From Ardenticatenales bacterium (GTDB taxonomy: Bacteria; Chloroflexota; Anaerolineae; Promineifilales; Promineifilaceae): a DNA stretch of 64,000 nucleotides. The stretch is from contig JACKBL010000001.1 in assembly GCA_020634515.1 (NCBI GenBank), positions 868,001-932,000 on the forward strand, given 5' to 3'. Shown here piece after piece: positions 42,738-50,488 of the stretch; the stretch's first letter is position 1, and each line of letters begins with the position of its first letter. The notes under the pieces are model-generated. The model saw only the letters and a list, made by a program, of their open reading frames with translations, did not search any database and was not told the origin of the DNA. The position numbers were made by a program, and so were the translations under genes.

Positions 42738-43976
42738 TCAACCCGCGTCGTTATCGTCATCCTGCCCCGCCCATACCGCCTGATTCCCTGCCCCCTGGCT
42801 CAGCAACAGAACAATACTGGCCATGCCCACGGCAAAGCCGGTGAACATGGCCGTGGGCAAGTTGGCGCGGTCGGCCAGCAACCCTAACAGCAGCGTCAAG
42901 GGGAGCAGCCCCAGTAGCGACAGCGCCGCCGTCATGGCCCCCGCCCGTCCGGGCAGGCAGGCCAGCGACTGCGCGCGCACAATGGGCCAGAACATGGAGA
43001 GCAGGAACATCAAGGGGACCATCAGCAGGAAGCGGGGCCAGATGCCGGGGATGAACAGCCAGGCGGGAAACAGGAGCGCCACGCCCGCCGCCGCCAGCCG
43101 CAGCACTTGCCGCGCGGATGCCCGCTGTCGCCAGCGGTCCAGCGCCAGCAGGCTGACCATGCCCACAACCATTTCCAGGACGCGAAACACGCCTACGAGC
43201 GCCTGCGACAGGCCGACTTCCTCCGCCAGCCAGACGGTCTGGAAGTGGAAGGGGGTTTCTAGCAAATCAAAGGCCAGGGAGAAGAGTAGCCAGTAGCGGG
43301 CGGCGGGATGGGTGAGTACGGTGCGCAGGTTGGCGCGCATGCCCGCCAGCATGTGGCCGTGGCCATCCTCCGTCTCCTGGGAAATGCCGGCAGCCACGGG
43401 AAACCGGGTACGCAGCAGAAAAAAAGCGTAGACGAGGCTGGACGCGCCCAAACTGAGCAGCAGCCACCGCCACGGAAAATGGAGCCAGAAGGTGAACGTC
43501 ACCAGCGCCGGCCCCAACAACGCCCCCATCGTGTCCAGCAGCGTGGCACGGGCAAAAATGCGGTCCGGCGCAGCGGGGTGCGCTTCCACCAGAACCACAT
43601 CCCCCGTGTGCGCCAGCGGCCCCGACCCCAACCCATAGACGCCATAAGCGACGACGAGGAGAGCGAACGTCGGGGCCAGTCCCACGAGCATGGTGGAAAC
43701 GCCGATGAAAAAGGCTCCCCAGGCCAGCAGCCGGCGCCGCGGCCACATGTCAATCAGCAGGCCGTTGATGGGTTCAACGATGGCGGCAACGTAGTTGAGG
43801 ACCAGCGACAGGAGGCTGATCTGGGTGAAGGAGAGGCCGAGCAGGACGCGCATCGTAGGCATGAGGACGTCGGGCAGCCCACTGAGCAGCTCGTCGAAGA
43901 AGCGCGCGCCCAACCCCAAAAAAACCTGGCGATTCGTGACGCCATCGGCGCGGGGGATGGGCGGGAGTTTGAACAT
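42738..43976 (-). CDS. Major facilitator superfamily transporter
   Basis: 412 residues, about twelve hydrophobic segments. The loop between segments 2 and 3 reads GLLIDMWPRRRLLAWGA, a clear MFS D-x-x-x-R-R-R motif. LGLSFTQISLLSLVLNYVAA and VAYGVYGLGSGPLAH follow. The substrate is unknown; sugar or drug export are both possible. The last residues (WAGQDDDNDAG) are acidic. The gene starts 11 bp beyond the homoserine dehydrogenase stop codon on the same strand and is the downstream member of that pair. Confidence 0.87.
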   Translation of the reverse strand: MFKLPPIPRADGVTNRQVFLGLGARFFDELLSGLPDVLMPTMRVLLGLSFTQISLLSLVLNYVAAIVEPINGLLIDMWPRRRLLAWGAFFIGVSTMLVGLAPTFALLVVAYGVYGLGSGPLAHTGDVVLVEAHPAAPDRIFARATLLDTMGALLGPALVTFTFWLHFPWRWLLLSLGASSLVYAFFLLRTRFPVAAGISQETEDGHGHMLAGMRANLRTVLTHPAARYWLLFSLAFDLLETPFHFQTVWLAEEVGLSQALVGVFRVLEMVVGMVSLLALDRWRQRASARQVLRLAAAGVALLFPAWLFIPGIWPRFLLMVPLMFLLSMFWPIVRAQSLACLPGRAGAMTAALSLLGLLPLTLLLGLLADRANLPTAMFTGFAVGMASIVLLLSQGAGNQAVWAGQDDDNDAG

Positions 43977-43987
43977 GCGGCACCCGG

Positions 43988-45139
43988 TCAGCCCATTTCC
44001 CGCGCCAGGTCGATCATGTCTCCTAACACGCCCGCCGCCGTCATCTCCAGTCCTGCGCCTTTGCCGGCAATCAACAGCGGCTCATCATCATAACGCCCCG
44101 TGCGGAAGCTGATGTACTTCAGGTTTGCCAGCGGGCTTTCCACGGGCACAGGCTTCAGTCCCACGCTGCCACGTCCGTCTTCCAGTTCGGCCACGTAGCG
44201 CAGCACCTCGCCCGCCGCCGCCGCCGCGTGGACGCGATCCTGCATGGAGCCGTCCATAGCTACGGCGGCGGCCATGAACTCGGTGACGGGCAGGTGGGCC
44301 AGCGCGGAGGGGTAGAGGGATTCCACGTCGATGTCTTTCTCTTCCAGCGGCCAGCCGGCCATGCGCCCCAGGATCATGATCTTGCGCATCACGTCCCGCC
44401 CGCCGAGGTCGTCGCGGGGGTCGGGTTCGGTGTACCCTTTCCCCTTGGCGGCGGCGAGGGCGGCGGAGAAGGAAATGCCGGCATCCATCCGCTGACAAAT
44501 GAACCCCAAAGTTCCGCTCAACTGGCCTTCGATGCGCAGAATAGGGTCATTCGTGTCCAGTAAGTAGCGCAGCGTGGCGATCACCGGCTGGCCGCCGCCG
44601 ACGGTGGATTCATGGCGCAGGCGGGGGTGATGGAAAAAAGGGCGCGCCGTTTCCCAGGGACCGGCGAGAGGCTTTTTGTTGGCGAGGGCCACGCCGTATC
44701 CCATTTCCAGAGCGGCGGTGAGGGTGGGTTCCATGCCCCCGGCCGCCGTCACATCCACCACAATCCCTCCTGCCAATCCCGCTGCCGCGGCTGCCGCCAG
44801 CACCTCCAGGTTGTCGGGGCGTTCCGCGCCCAGCGGCGCGATTTCGCCGCCTGCCACGGCTTTGCGCGCGCGCGCATGTTCCCGGGCCGTTTGCGTGTCG
44901 CCGGCCTTTTCCGGGGCCGGACGGCGGCTGGCGGCGCGTTTCGCGTCCACCGCGGCGGCGATTTCCGCCTCGGTGAGGCCGGCGGGCTGCCAGAGCCAAC
45001 CACGGCTGTCAACAACAGCTACCACGTCGAAGCGGCAGCCGTTGCGCGCCGCCACACGCGCGCGGCTCTCCACAATTTGCCGCAGCAACGCCTGCCCCAC
45101 GCCCCCCGCGCCAAAGAGAATAACGGGAATTTCCTTCAT
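43988..45139 (-). CDS. hom: Homoserine dehydrogenase
   Basis: 383 residues from the ATG at 45139. It reduces aspartate semialdehyde to homoserine in the threonine/methionine pathway. The dinucleotide motif VILFGAGGVGQALLRQI is at the N-terminus; GIVVDVTAAGGMEPTL, VALANKKPLAGPW and the catalytic-domain segment GQLSGTLGFICQRMDAG, then KGKGYTEPDPRDDLGGRDVMRK, are typical. It has no C-terminal ACT domain, so it is unlikely to be threonine-controlled through that domain. A long insertion near residues 60-100 (AKRAASRRPAPEKAGD) is Ala/Arg-rich. No other gene of the pathway is nearby. Confidence 0.93.
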   Translation of the reverse strand: MKEIPVILFGAGGVGQALLRQIVESRARVAARNGCRFDVVAVVDSRGWLWQPAGLTEAEIAAAVDAKRAASRRPAPEKAGDTQTAREHARARKAVAGGEIAPLGAERPDNLEVLAAAAAAGLAGGIVVDVTAAGGMEPTLTAALEMGYGVALANKKPLAGPWETARPFFHHPRLRHESTVGGGQPVIATLRYLLDTNDPILRIEGQLSGTLGFICQRMDAGISFSAALAAAKGKGYTEPDPRDDLGGRDVMRKIMILGRMAGWPLEEKDIDVESLYPSALAHLPVTEFMAAAVAMDGSMQDRVHAAAAAGEVLRYVAELEDGRGSVGLKPVPVESPLANLKYISFRTGRYDDEPLLIAGKGAGLEMTAAGVLGDMIDLAREMG

Positions 45140-45155
45140 GTTTGCCTCGTTTGTA

Positions 45156-45176
45156 GAACGAACTTCCAGTTCGTTC
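45156..45176. repeat. Compact hairpin element with TTGTAG leader, second copy
   Basis: GAACGAACT-TCC-AGTTCGTTC, a perfect 9-bp stem with a 3-nt loop, preceded by TTGTAG as at 491. It lies in the leader of hom. The adjacent 45250-45300 has another short inverted piece (GGGCTTCGACAAGCTCAGCCC core) common in many genomes. Confidence 0.6.
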
Positions 45177-45323
45177 GTCGCCATCGCGCGCCAAAAGCGT
45201 GACAAGACTGCTCCAATCTGACTCCCGCAAGGTAACGACTTAATCCGTTGACGGGGCCTGTCGAAAGCAACAAGGGCTTCGACAAGCTCAGCCCGCGAGA
45301 GGGTCCATCGTTACGCTGTAAGG

Positions 45324-46091
45324 TTAATTGATGGTGATCGGAATTTCTGGGGACAGCGAAATCCAGGGACCGCCGGCGCGGCAGCTATTGTAATCGGAGA
45401 AGCAGATGACCAGCCGCAGGGTGTAATTGCCGCGCTCGTTCAGGATGATGCGGTCGTCCGCCGCCAATCCGTTGACGGGGATGGCGTCGTTATTGCCGCC
45501 CCAACTGTGCTGATACCATTCAGGACGGTCAACGCCGTCTTTTTTGGGCATGACGCCCAGCGCGCCAAAGGAAACGGGCGCGCCCAATGTGTTGGCTATT
45601 TGGAATTCAAACCAGACGTCGCCGCCGGGGAAGAATTGGGAGCGATCTTGCAGGCCGAAGTAGGTGGCGGTGAGGCCGAAGGTGTCCACGGGTTTGGGCG
45701 TGGGCGGTACGGCGGTGGGCGGTACGGCGGTGGGTGGCACGGCGGTGGGCGGCGGGACAACGACGACGGGGACGGGGGTGTTGGTGGGGGCGGGGGTGGG
45801 TTCCGGCGTGTCGGTGGGGAGGGGCGTTTCCGTTGGTTCCGGCGTGTCGGTGGGGATGGGGGTTTCCGTGGGGGTGTTGGTGGGCAGGACCTCCAGGATG
45901 GGCGGTGGCAGGGTGGCGGCGGTGGTGGGCTGCGCGGCGATGGCGGTGGGTTGCGCGGTGTCGTTTGGGGCGGCGGTGGGTTCGCTGCCGGCACGGTTGT
46001 CTTGCAGCAGGATCCAGCCGCTGAGGCCGAGAATGGCGAGGAGGATGACCATCAGGGCAATAAGCCCCACTTTGAGACCTTTAGCATTCAT
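45324..46091 (-). CDS. Membrane-anchored secreted protein with Pro/Thr repeats
   Basis: 255 residues. An N-terminal membrane anchor (VGLIALMVILLAILGLSGWIL) is followed by a long stalk from residue 35 to 137 rich in Pro and Thr, with PTDTPEPTETPL repeats and PPTAVPPTAVPP repeats. The outer domain (138-255; TFGLTATYFGLQDRSQFF) has an immunoglobulin-like look with two Cys (CFSDYNSC) that could bond. The stalk is a likely O-glycosylation site, which fits the membrane glycosyltransferases in the first 6 kb; this link is speculative. It has its own promoter at 46193-46221. Confidence 0.75.
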   Translation of the reverse strand: MNAKGLKVGLIALMVILLAILGLSGWILLQDNRAGSEPTAAPNDTAQPTAIAAQPTTAATLPPPILEVLPTNTPTETPIPTDTPEPTETPLPTDTPEPTPAPTNTPVPVVVVPPPTAVPPTAVPPTAVPPTPKPVDTFGLTATYFGLQDRSQFFPGGDVWFEFQIANTLGAPVSFGALGVMPKKDGVDRPEWYQHSWGGNNDAIPVNGLAADDRIILNERGNYTLRLVICFSDYNSCRAGGPWISLSPEIPITIN

Positions 46092-46192
46092 TCGTTTTGT
46101 TTGTCCTTGTGTGCGAATGGAAGCGAACAGACGGGGAGACGTGTATGCTTCCGTATCTGAATCTGGTGAGTGACGGTCTCACACGGGGGGGT

Positions 46193-46221
46193 ATTATGCA
46201 ACGGACGGAGAATGCCGGCAA
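46193..46221 (-). promoter_or_regulatory. Promoter of the Pro/Thr-rich secreted protein
   Basis: On the minus strand: TTGCCG (46221-46216), a 17-bp spacer and CATAAT (46198-46193). The -35 box overlaps a TGCCGGCA copy. It lies downstream of the terminator of the small unit, so the gene does not depend on that unit's promoter. Confidence 0.6.
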
Positions 46222-46301
46222 AATCGCACCCTTCTCCTTCTCCAACACCCGCGCCGCGCGTCTCTATTTCACACCCTGATGAGCCGCGCTGCTCCCCAAA
46301 A

Positions 46302-46351
46302 CAAAAACCGCCTGTGGAAATCTTCCGTAGAAGACGCACAGGCGGTTTTTG
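46302..46351 (-). terminator. Intrinsic terminator of the small unit
   Basis: CAAAAACCGCCTGTG pairs with CACAGGCGGTTTTTG, 15 bp, around a 20-nt loop, with TTTTTGTTTT trailing on the minus strand. Confidence 0.9.
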
Positions 46352-46356
46352 CTTTT

Positions 46357-46400
46357 TGCCGTGGCACTATTTGCTCATCAGAGGAGATAGTGCCACGGCA
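46357..46400 (-). promoter_or_regulatory. Hairpin with loop complementary to the sORF ribosome site
   Basis: TGCCGTGGCACTAT pairs perfectly with ATAGTGCCACGGCA (14 bp). The 16-nt loop on the transcribed strand is CTCCTCTGATGAGCAA; its CTCCTCT matches AGAGGAG of the sORF upstream. The stem includes codons of the sORF and its stop region. Confidence 0.7.
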
Positions 46401-46423
46401 TGTTTAGCTAAATGACTACACAT
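46367..46423 (-). CDS. Short ORF, 18 residues
   Basis: MCSHLAKHAVALSPLMSK, ending TAG. The ribosome site AGAGGAGG is eight bases before the ATG, one of the strongest in the window. The frame is enclosed by its own promoter and terminator. Too short for homology reasoning; the peptide may be a by-product of a regulatory RNA. Confidence 0.4.
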   Translation of the reverse strand: MCSHLAKHAVALSPLMSK

Positions 46424-46493
46424 GCACACCACCTCCTCTTTTTTTAGGATAGCGGACAGGTTTTCCTGCAAATCAATGTTAACGATAGCGGGG

Positions 46494-46522
46494 ATTATGG
46501 CATAGGTGCGGGATGCTGTCAA
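46494..46522 (-). promoter_or_regulatory. Near-consensus promoter of the small unit
   Basis: On the minus strand: TTGACA (46522-46517), a 17-bp spacer and CATAAT (46499-46494). Eleven of twelve consensus positions match, the best promoter in the window. The start is expected near 46487. Confidence 0.8.
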
Positions 46523-46614
46523 CACGGATCGGCAAAATCTCATAATCCGTAGGTCATGCCTGGCAAGTCAGACGATGTTGCATCGTTCTGTGCCCTGTCT
46601 TCATTGCCGTTGAA

Positions 46615-47922
46615 TCATTTCGCGGGTTGCGTTGCCAGGCTGGTAGCGCCTTGCATCCCGTCCGCCTGGGCGCTGTGCAGGCGCGTGGGCGTGACGCGAT
46701 TGCCCAGGTCTTCCGGTCCATAGGCGACCACGCGAATGTAATTGTCTGTGTAGCCGACCCAGCGCAGGCCATCGTCATCCGCTCCCGCGACCGTTTCCCA
46801 CAACACGGGACGCACATCCCCCTCATACTGGCGGTGAAATGCCTGGCCTAGTTCGTGGCCGAGGGCGATCATGCGCCGGCTGCGTTCTTTTTTGATGGCG
46901 GCGGGAATTTGGTGTGACATGCCGGCAGCAGCCGTCCCCGGACGCCGGCTATAACTGAACACATGCAGGCGGGAGAAGCCCACTTCGCGCACCAAATCCA
47001 GGCTTTGCGCAAAATCCGCTTCCGTTTCGCCGGGGAAGCCCACGATGATGTCCGTCGTCAGATTGAGGTGGGGAATGCCGGCCTGTGCAGCGGCGGTGAG
47101 CGCGCGGAAACCGGCCCGCCGCGTGCGCCGCGCCATGCGCCGCAGCACGCCATCGCTGCCCGACTGCAAGGGCAGATGTAGGTGGGGCATCAGGCGCGGA
47201 TTTTGCCACAATGCGAAGAAGTCGGGCGCAATATCCCATGGCTCTAGCGAGGAAAGCCGCAGGCGAGGAATATCCGTATGCGTGAGAATGGCCTGTACCA
47301 GATCGCGCAGCCCAACCGGACCGCCCAGGTCGTGCCCATAGCTGCCCAGATGCACGCCCGTCAACACCGCTTCCTGGTAGCCTGCCGCGCGCAACGCCTG
47401 GATTTCGGCTACCACATCCCCCAGGTGGCGGCTCTGCCCCACGCCACGGGCGACGGTGGTGACGCAGAAGGTGCAGTGGTTGTCGCAGCCATCCTGCACT
47501 TTTACGAAGGCGCGCGTGTTGCCGCTGCTTCCGGCCAGGAATTCGCGCAGCACCGGTTCCTGCTCAAACAGGGGTAAATCGATGCGTGCTGTGGGAGCCA
47601 ACATTGGCACGAGGTCGCTTTTGTCCTGGTTGGGGACGATGGCGGCGGTTCCGGGCAGGCGGGCCAGTTCGCGCGGGGCAAGGGTGGCGTAGCAGCCGGT
47701 GAGGATGATCTCCGCCGCTTCGTTTTGGCGGTGGAAGCGGCGCGTGAGGCCGCGGGCGTCGCGGGCGGCCTCGGCGGTGACGGCGCAGGTGTTGATGACG
47801 ACTTTGTCCGCCGCGGTGGCGTCGGTGACGATCTCATGCCCCGCCGCCAGCAGTTGACGGGCCATTGTTTCGATTTCGCTCTGGTTGAGGCGGCAGCCGA
47901 TGCTGTGGAGCAAGACTTTCAT
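46615..47922 (-). CDS. mtaB: tRNA t6A37 methylthiotransferase MtaB
   Basis: 435 residues. MtaB-type radical SAM enzymes add a methylthio group to t6A37 of tRNAs. The N-terminal UPF0004 domain shows SIGCRLNQSE, NTCAVTAEA and LTGCYATLAP with its three Cys, for an auxiliary 4Fe-4S cluster. The radical SAM motif CDNHCTFC is near residue 145. HLGSYGHDL, LRLSSLEPWDI, HLHLPLQSGSDGVLRRM and IVGFPGETEADF follow in family order. A C-terminal TRAM-like part (about 360-425) binds RNA. GCRLN rather than GCKLN or GCQMN favours MtaB over MiaB and RimO. Confidence 0.93.
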   Translation of the reverse strand: MKVLLHSIGCRLNQSEIETMARQLLAAGHEIVTDATAADKVVINTCAVTAEAARDARGLTRRFHRQNEAAEIILTGCYATLAPRELARLPGTAAIVPNQDKSDLVPMLAPTARIDLPLFEQEPVLREFLAGSSGNTRAFVKVQDGCDNHCTFCVTTVARGVGQSRHLGDVVAEIQALRAAGYQEAVLTGVHLGSYGHDLGGPVGLRDLVQAILTHTDIPRLRLSSLEPWDIAPDFFALWQNPRLMPHLHLPLQSGSDGVLRRMARRTRRAGFRALTAAAQAGIPHLNLTTDIIVGFPGETEADFAQSLDLVREVGFSRLHVFSYSRRPGTAAAGMSHQIPAAIKKERSRRMIALGHELGQAFHRQYEGDVRPVLWETVAGADDDGLRWVGYTDNYIRVVAYGPEDLGNRVTPTRLHSAQADGMQGATSLATQPAK

Positions 47923-48054
47923 AAGCGTTTTGGCGGGTTGGTGAATGGGTTCATCTGATTCGCGCCCGATTGTAACGCAGGCGTTCTTGTTGGCAACCTG
48001 GCTCTTGGCGCGAATGCCGGCAAACCAACATCATAAATCCACCTCTACTGCCGT

Positions 48055-48273
48055 GCAGGGTGCGCGGAACATTCGTTGATAACCCGTAAGCCCGTAGCCT
48101 CTCACAGAAGTACGAGGGTACACAAGTTGTTTCCGCCCGAGTCGAGGGCGTCACCTCGGCGCTGCGCGCCTGGCGACGCCAGGGAAAAGCCCCGTAAAAT
48201 TCTCCGCGCGGGGCGCGAAACAGTATTCGCCCCACAAAAATGACGGTGTCAACAAAAACCCCGCGCACCCTGC
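48055..48273. other. Gene-free stretch with an inverted pair of short repeats
   Basis: GCAGGGTGCGCGG (48055-48067) is repeated inverted at 48261-48273 with related flanks (a GTTGA-containing A/T segment beyond each). The whole 546-bp gap 47923-48468 has no convincing gene; it also holds the promoter at 48287. Confidence 0.5.
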
Positions 48274-48286
48274 CGTGCAAAAGTGG

Positions 48287-48315
48287 TTGAATTTAGCCTC
48301 GGAACATATTATGAT
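48287..48315 (+). promoter_or_regulatory. Promoter of the arylsulfotransferase-like gene
   Basis: TTGAAT at 48287-48292, a 17-bp spacer and TATGAT at 48310-48315. It gives a leader of about 147 nt. Confidence 0.6.
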
Positions 48316-48468
48316 GTAGGCAACTGGGTGGGGATAAACAAACTCGGCGCGGCATTGTTCCCCTGCAATGGTGCGCCGGCCCGTATCATGACGACTGTGA
48401 CGCAGGCAAGTGAGCGGGTTGGGTAGGCCAATCATCAGCCCAATCTCATACAATTGAGGAGAATCACC

Positions 48469-50319
48469 ATGAAGAAGTGGATGATTGTTTTGCTCGTGCT
48501 GGGGTTGTTTTTTGCTGCGTCGGCGACGTATGCGCAAAGCCAGGAGGTCAACGCCCCCCAGACTGTCACCTTGACGGCGGATCTGCCTTCGGGGCAACCG
48601 GTGGGGACGGTGGTCACCTGGACGGTCACGGATGACATCGCCGACCCGGTGGATTACTGCTTTCGTTTTGGCCGATTAGGGGAGGCCATGCAGTTGATGG
48701 TGGATTACAGCGACAAGAACGTGTTTCCCTGGGCGCCGCTGGAGGATGGGGTTTATGTGGTGGAGGCCTCGGTACGCAATTTAGCCACGGGCGAGGTGAC
48801 GGTGGTGACGCAGACGTTTGATCTGCTGCCGCGGGCGACGAGTACGCCGGTGGTGACGGCTATTGATCATCCACTGATCGCTCTGTACAGTGCGCCTGCC
48901 TGCGTGGTGGGCGGGGAGATGCGTGTGTTCTTCAAGCCTTTGGGTGGGGCGGCCGTGATGGCCACGAATGCAAAGCCGTGTACGGGGACGCACTCGATGA
49001 ATTTTTATGTTGCCGGCATGAAGGCCAACACCAACTACGTCATCATGCACGAGATCACCAGCCCCAACCAGGACACCGTGTACGGGCCGTGGCGCTTTTT
49101 CCAGACAGGCAGCCTGCCCTACGCCTTTCCTAATCATCAGATCAAGAATCCGCCCGATGCCCAGACCAGCCTGGTGGAAGGCGTGTTGCTGGTGGGACCG
49201 GGGCCGAGCTTTGGGCAAGCGCCCGTGCCGCGTTTGCAGTACGCCACCAACCTCGTGGGCGATGTTATTTGGTACGACAGCACCGATTACGAATTGCAAC
49301 CCAACCTGACGCGCCTGCTGCCCGGCGGCAATCGCCTCTACGACGTCTACGGCGAACGGCGCGGCTTTGTGCTGCGCGAGAGCGACCTGGCGGGTCGCAT
49401 TGTGCATGAAACGACGGTGCGGCGCGTCAGTGAGCAGCTTGTGGCCCTGGGGTACTTCCCCGCCACCAGTTTTCATCACGACGCGATTCGCCTGCCCAAC
49501 GGAGACACGGCGGTTTTGGGCAGCACGGAGCGTATCCTGGTGGATATGCAGGGAGAAGGACCCGTTGATGTATTAGGCGACTATGTGCTCGTGTTGGACC
49601 CGCAATGGCAGTTGAAGTGGGTGTGGGACCCGTTTGAGAAAATGGATACGGCGCGTATGGCGGTGCTCGGCGAACGTTGCCTGAACGAGGCGCCGGGCTG
49701 CCCCCCCGTGCTATTGGCCCCCATTGCCAACGATTGGATGCACACCAATGCTATCAGCTATTCGGCGGTGGATGGGAATCTGCTGCTTTCCGTGCGGCAT
49801 CAGGACTGGTTGGTGAAAATTGACTACGCTGATGGCGGCGGCAGCGGCGACATCATCTGGCGCATGGGCGCGGAGGGGGATTTTGTGCCGGTGGCGGACG
49901 ATCCGTCCCCCTGGTTTTCGCACCAACATGACGCCGATCTGATCGGCGCGGCGCAGAATCAAATTGTGTTGTATGACAACGGTAACACGCGCTGCCATGA
50001 GGCGCAGTCGCCGTGCAACAGCCGTGGCCAGGTGTGGTCGTTTGATGAAAACGGGATGACGGCCACGTTGGAGACGAATGCTGACCTGGGGCGGTATTCG
50101 ATGGCTCTGGGCAGTGCGCAAGTTCTGCTAAACGGCAATTATCATTTTGGTTCAGGCATTGTGCTGCGACCGCAATTGCCGTTGTTTTTCAGCTTTGCGG
50201 ACGAGGCGCTGCCGGACGGGAGCATCGACTACACGCTGCAAGGGGAGTATAGTGCGTATCGTAGCTACCGGCTGCGGAATCTGTACACGCCGCCAGGACA
50301 GGGGGAGGGGAATAATTAA
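48469..50319 (+). CDS. Secreted arylsulfotransferase (ASST)-like protein
   Basis: 616 residues from the ATG at 48469 with GAGGAG upstream. Signal peptide MKKWMIVLLVLGLFFAASAT. An N-terminal beta domain is followed by a six-bladed-propeller-like body with the ASST pattern: HHDAIRLPNGDTAVLGSTER, DWMHTNAISYSAVDGNLLLS, RHQDWLVKIDYADGGGSGD, HQHDADLIGAAQNQIVLYDN. In AssT enzymes a His in such blocks takes sulfate from an aryl donor. The catalytic residues cannot be assigned from sequence alone. It stands alone, followed by repeat A copy 4. Confidence 0.82.
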   Translation: MKKWMIVLLVLGLFFAASATYAQSQEVNAPQTVTLTADLPSGQPVGTVVTWTVTDDIADPVDYCFRFGRLGEAMQLMVDYSDKNVFPWAPLEDGVYVVEASVRNLATGEVTVVTQTFDLLPRATSTPVVTAIDHPLIALYSAPACVVGGEMRVFFKPLGGAAVMATNAKPCTGTHSMNFYVAGMKANTNYVIMHEITSPNQDTVYGPWRFFQTGSLPYAFPNHQIKNPPDAQTSLVEGVLLVGPGPSFGQAPVPRLQYATNLVGDVIWYDSTDYELQPNLTRLLPGGNRLYDVYGERRGFVLRESDLAGRIVHETTVRRVSEQLVALGYFPATSFHHDAIRLPNGDTAVLGSTERILVDMQGEGPVDVLGDYVLVLDPQWQLKWVWDPFEKMDTARMAVLGERCLNEAPGCPPVLLAPIANDWMHTNAISYSAVDGNLLLSVRHQDWLVKIDYADGGGSGDIIWRMGAEGDFVPVADDPSPWFSHQHDADLIGAAQNQIVLYDNGNTRCHEAQSPCNSRGQVWSFDENGMTATLETNADLGRYSMALGSAQVLLNGNYHFGSGIVLRPQLPLFFSFADEALPDGSIDYTLQGEYSAYRSYRLRNLYTPPGQGEGNN

Positions 50320-50325
50320 TTATTA

Positions 50326-50420
50326 GTAACGGCCAAGCCAGATTGGACCGATTTCCTCTGGTGAAAAGGGTCATTGCGCGCGTGAAATTGGTCCAATCTC
50401 CAAAGAGTGTTAGTCGTTAC
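50326..50420 (+). repeat. Dispersed hairpin element, family A, copy 4
   Basis: GTAACGGCCAAGCCAGATTGG to TTAGTCGTTAC; inner arms AGATTGGACC and GGTCCAATCT (internal arms drifted slightly). It begins seven bases after the stop codon of the arylsulfotransferase-like gene. Confidence 0.88.
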
Positions 50421-50488
50421 AATTGTTGAATGGGTGAATGGATAACAAACGGGGCGCTATGTTGACCATTCACCCATTTGAGTGGGGG

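Larger units (their letters stand above)
46300..46487 (-). ncRNA. Predicted ~190-nt small transcript with sORF and terminator
   Basis: Bounded by the promoter at 46494-46522 and the terminator at 46302-46351. It contains an 18-codon frame with a strong ribosome site, a 14-bp-stem hairpin whose loop carries CTCCTCT, the complement of the ribosome site AGAGGAG, and a final terminator. The transcript may act as a small regulatory RNA, a peptide mRNA or both. No known small-RNA family is recognised; the ends do not pair as in 6S RNA. Confidence 0.45.

Noticed and set aside
46300..46522. Leader-peptide attenuator controlling the Pro/Thr-rich secreted protein
   Set aside because: The unit ends in a strong terminator, and the downstream gene has its own promoter after it, with no run of regulatory codons in the short frame.
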